Origin: Virgisporangium aliadipatigenens
GTDB lineage: Bacteria; Actinomycetota; Actinomycetes; Mycobacteriales; Micromonosporaceae
Direction of reading: 5' to 3'
Length of the DNA stretch: 64,000 bases
Assembly (NCBI RefSeq): GCF_016863615.1
Contig: NZ_BOPF01000035.1
Coordinates: 1 to 64,000 of the forward strand
The notes beneath the pieces were generated by a model. The model made no database searches, was not told the origin of the DNA, and saw nothing but the letters and a program-made list of their open reading frames with translations. The translations under genes and the position numbers were made by a program. This document shows positions 61,479 through 64,000 of this stretch, one piece after another; position 1 is the first letter of the stretch; every line of letters starts with the position of its first letter.

Positions 61479-63179
61479 ATGGACGTGACAGGTGCCTACC
61501 GGACCAGCCGGGACCAACTGCTGTCATTGCGGGGCGACTATGCGCGCGCGGTCGCGGAGTTCCGGTGGCCGCAGCTCGGTGACGAGTTCAACTGGGCGGT
61601 CGACTGGTTCGACGCGATCGCCCGGGACAACGGGCGTCCGGCGCTCGTGATCGTCGAAGCGGACGACTCCGTCACCACGCGCACATACGACGAGATGTCG
61701 CGTGCCTCCGACCGGCTCGCCACCTGGCTGGCGGCCCGGGGCGTCGCCAAGGGCGACCCGGTCGTACTGATGCTCGGCAACCAGGTCGAGCTGTGGGAGT
61801 CGATGCTGGCGGTGATGAAACTCGGCGCGGTGATCCTGCCGACCACCACCGCCGTCACCGCGGCCGACCTCGCCGACCGGATCGCGCGCAGCGGCGCACG
61901 GCACGTCATCTGCAACGCCGCCGACACGGAGCGGCTGCGGACCGTGCCCGGCGCCGTCACCCGGATCAGCGTGGGACCGGCAGGCGGCTGGGCCGACCTA
62001 CGCGAAGCGGCCGCACAGGACTGGGCACCGGTGGCGCACCCGCGCACGGCGGTGGACGACACCCTGCTGCTGTACTTCACCTCCGGCACGACCTCGCGGC
62101 CGAAGCTGGTCGAGCACACCCAGGTGTCGTACCCGGTCGGGCATCTGCCGACCATGTACTTCCTCGGCGTGCGGCCCGGCGACATACACCTCAACATCTC
62201 GTCGCCCGGTTGGGCCAAGCATGCCTGGTCCTGCTTCTTCGCCCCGTGGATCGCCGAGGCGACGATCTTCGTCTACAACTACGCCCGCTTCGACGCCGCC
62301 GCCCTGCTGCGCCGGCTGCGCGAACACGGCGTCAACACCTTCTGCGCGCCGCCGACCGTCTGGCGGATGCTCATCACGGCCGACCTTGGCGAACGACCGC
62401 ACGGACTGCGGGAGGCAATCGGCGCCGGCGAACCGCTCAACCCGGAGGTCATCGACCGCGTCCACCGGGCCTGGGGCCTGACCATCCGCGACGGGTTCGG
62501 GCAGACCGAGACCACCGCGCAGATCGCCAACGTACCCGGAACCGCGGTCAAACCGGGGTCGATGGGCCGGCCGCTGCCCGGGGTTCCGGTGGTGCTGGTC
62601 GATCCGGTCGACGGGCAGCGGCTCACCGGACCCGGCGAAGGCGAGATCTGCCTCGACCTGGCCCGCCGACCGCTGTCGTTGATGAAGGGCTACCAGGGCG
62701 ATCCCGACCGCGCCGCCGGGGTGATGGCCGGCGGCTATTACCACACCGGGGACATAGCCACCGTCGACGAGGACGGCTACATCTTCTACGTCGGGCGCAC
62801 CGACGATGTCTTCAAGGCCAGCGACTACAAGATCAGCCCGTTCGAGCTGGAGTCCGTCCTGATCGAGCACCCGGCCGTCGCGGAGGCGGCCGTCGTTCCG
62901 GCGCCGGATCCGATCCGCCTGGCCGTGCCCAAGGCGTACATCGTGCTGGGACCCGGCTACGAGCCGTCGAAGGAGACCGCGCTGTCGATCCTGCGGCACG
63001 CCCGCGAACAGCTGAACCCGTACCAGCGGGTGCGCCGTATCGAGTTCGCCGCGTTGCCCAAGACCCTGTCGGGCAAGATCCGCCGCGTCGAGTTGCGGGC
63101 CCGCGAAAGCGATCGGGGAGACGCCGCGGACCGGCCCGGCGAATGGCGCGACGACCACTTCCCCGAACTGCGCGCCTGA
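61479..63179 (+). CDS. AMP-forming acyl-CoA synthetase (acetyl/medium-chain type)
   Basis: 566 residues from ATG at 61479, with GAGGAG upstream. All ANL-superfamily motifs are present: YFTSGTTSRPK (phosphate loop, about 200), FGQTETT (about 340), YYHTGDIA (about 421), GRTDDVFKASDYKISPFELE (about 440) and the C-terminal lysine in KTLSGKIRR (about 528). The enzyme activates a carboxylic acid with ATP and couples it to CoA. Overall sequence style is closest to acetyl/medium-chain or aromatic acyl-CoA synthetases. The upstream tannase/feruloyl esterase suggests an aromatic or phenylpropanoid acid as substrate, which is inference. Confidence 0.93.
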   Translation: MDVTGAYRTSRDQLLSLRGDYARAVAEFRWPQLGDEFNWAVDWFDAIARDNGRPALVIVEADDSVTTRTYDEMSRASDRLATWLAARGVAKGDPVVLMLGNQVELWESMLAVMKLGAVILPTTTAVTAADLADRIARSGARHVICNAADTERLRTVPGAVTRISVGPAGGWADLREAAAQDWAPVAHPRTAVDDTLLLYFTSGTTSRPKLVEHTQVSYPVGHLPTMYFLGVRPGDIHLNISSPGWAKHAWSCFFAPWIAEATIFVYNYARFDAAALLRRLREHGVNTFCAPPTVWRMLITADLGERPHGLREAIGAGEPLNPEVIDRVHRAWGLTIRDGFGQTETTAQIANVPGTAVKPGSMGRPLPGVPVVLVDPVDGQRLTGPGEGEICLDLARRPLSLMKGYQGDPDRAAGVMAGGYYHTGDIATVDEDGYIFYVGRTDDVFKASDYKISPFELESVLIEHPAVAEAAVVPAPDPIRLAVPKAYIVLGPGYEPSKETALSILRHAREQLNPYQRVRRIEFAALPKTLSGKIRRVELRARESDRGDAADRPGEWRDDHFPELRA

Positions 63180-63259
63180 ACACACCGGCACGCGCCGCTC
63201 CGGTCGACGTCAGCTCCTGCCCACGCGACCGCGGCGGCGTCGCCGGTGTCCGGTCAGCG

Positions 63260-63381
63260 CGATGGCCGGTCGGTTCGCTCAGAGCCGACACGAGGTCCAG
63301 CCCACGCGCGTGCAGGAACCGCAGCAGCATCAACGCCGTATGCGCGTACGCGCGCATCGTCCCGGCACTGCGCCGCTTCAA
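63260..63381 (-). pseudogene. Possible fragment of a tyrosine-recombinase N-terminal domain
   Basis: The minus strand reads KRRSAGTMRAYAHTALMLLR then FLHARGLDLVSAL, like the core-binding (SAM-like) domain at the start of phage-type integrases. No catalytic domain follows in any frame. The rest of 63180-63578 shows no gene. Confidence 0.35.
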
Positions 63382-63578
63382 AATCAGCTCCCGGAATCAG
63401 CTGCACAACGGCTCCACCGGCCGCATGGACCCCGACAGCAGAACCGGCATACCCGCGGCCGGCGCCGACCGCCGAGAGCTACTGACCGAGATGCCGGAAG
63501 CACCGATCTTGGTACGGCCCCCGTCGTGGACGCCTGGGCGGCACTGGGCAGCCGCGCCGTGCCTCCCGGGATCGGCCG

Positions 63579-64000
63579 TCACGAGGAGACGGCGGCCCGG
63601 CGGCGTTGCCGGTAGCTGCCGGGTGGCTCCCCGACCGACTTGCGGAACGCCAGGTGGAACCCGACCGTGCTCTGGTAGCCGATCAGCTCCGGGATCTCGT
63701 TCAGCGGCGTGCTGGTGTCGGTGAGGAGCCGTTCGGCCTCCCGGATCCGCCGCCGCGTCAGATGCTGTGCCGGCCCCTCGCCGATCAGCTTGCGGAACGT
63801 CTTCGCGAACGCCGAGCGTGACATGCCCGAGGTGCGGGCCAGCGAATTGAGCGTCCACGGCTCCTGGAATTCGCCGTAGATGGCGGCGAGCGCGCGGCTG
63901 ATTCCCGGGTGGTGCAACGCCTGTAGGGCGGACGAGTCGTCGCTGAGGCTCTCCAGCGCGACCCGCAGCGCGAGCACGAACACCATCTCGAACGCCCGCA
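63579..64000 (-). CDS. AraC-family transcriptional regulator, 5' end beyond the window
   Basis: About 140 C-terminal residues are in view. A linker (LHHPGISRALAAIYGEFQEP) precedes two helix-turn-helix units: WTLNSLARTSGMSRSAFAKT, then LIGEGPAQHLTRRRIREAER; and LNEIPELIGYQSTVGFHLAF, then RKSVGEPPGSYRQRRR. This is a complete AraC DNA-binding domain. The frame stays open to the right edge, so the sensor domain (probably the cupin type of this subfamily) lies outside. Confidence 0.9.
   Translation of the reverse strand, partial: RAFEMVFVLALRVALESLSDDSSALQALHHPGISRALAAIYGEFQEPWTLNSLARTSGMSRSAFAKTFRKLIGEGPAQHLTRRRIREAERLLTDTSTPLNEIPELIGYQSTVGFHLAFRKSVGEPPGSYRQRRRAAVSS

Overview
The window is very GC-rich DNA of a high-GC actinobacterium. 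GTG starts are common, genes are packed with ATGA/GTGA overlaps, and the families present (WXG100/EccB/EccC/EccD secretion, BTAD regulators, SigE-family sigma factor, type I-E CRISPR repeats) are typical of the group. A Pseudonocardiales-type host is my guess; no rRNA or core phylogenetic marker is present to settle it.

Layout. (1) 1-2099: a type I-E style CRISPR array of 35 repeats in view that runs off the left edge. The repeat orientation puts the leader on the right; no cas gene is in view. (2) 2100-2830: leader region, then the 3' half of a tRNA-Thr(GGU) gene (likely attachment-site scar) and a frameshifted gene remnant. (3) 2828-4448: a SigE-family sigma factor with a translationally coupled membrane protein. 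(4) 4622-26030, minus strand: an operon of a YbaB-like protein, a WXG100-like protein, a single 6385-residue polymorphic toxin and a downstream candidate immunity or partner gene. The toxin carries papain-like, helical-repeat, hydrophobic, caspase-like and ADP-ribosyltransferase regions. (5) 26277-43385, plus strand, divergent from the toxin operon: a type VII (ESX-like) secretion operon with two WXG100 proteins, a PPE-like proline-rich protein, EccC, EccD, EccB, a large protein with a degenerate ADP-ribosyltransferase-like end, an EccA-type ATPase fused to a beta-helix, and a second YbaB-like protein. No mycosin protease or EccE is recognisable. (6) 43472-50602: regulators and accessory proteins, namely a LuxR-type protein lacking the receiver aspartate, two BTAD/AAA regulators, a small unknown protein, a membrane-anchored discoidin-domain protein and an ECF sigma factor. 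(7) 50710-55538: an unknown protein and two convergent ankyrin-repeat proteins, one with a DUF4272 front end. (8) 55600-64000: a scarred zone with remnants of nitronate monooxygenase, an ISAs1-family transposase, an AraC regulator, an integrase-like protein and a gene fusion, mixed with intact genes: alpha/beta hydrolase, tannase/feruloyl esterase, GAF-LuxR regulator, acyl-CoA synthetase and a partial AraC regulator.

How it fits together. The most coherent unit is 4.6-50.6 kb. A divergent promoter region (26031-26276) faces the giant toxin operon on one side and the secretion machine on the other, so toxin and exporter are probably co-regulated and the toxin is probably the main cargo. The coupled WXG100 pair, the WXG-like protein upstream of the toxin and the WXG-like toxin N-terminus all fit delivery through EccC. 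The LuxR, BTAD and sigma genes at the edges are the likely regulators. Assignments rest on motifs read by eye; no database search was run.
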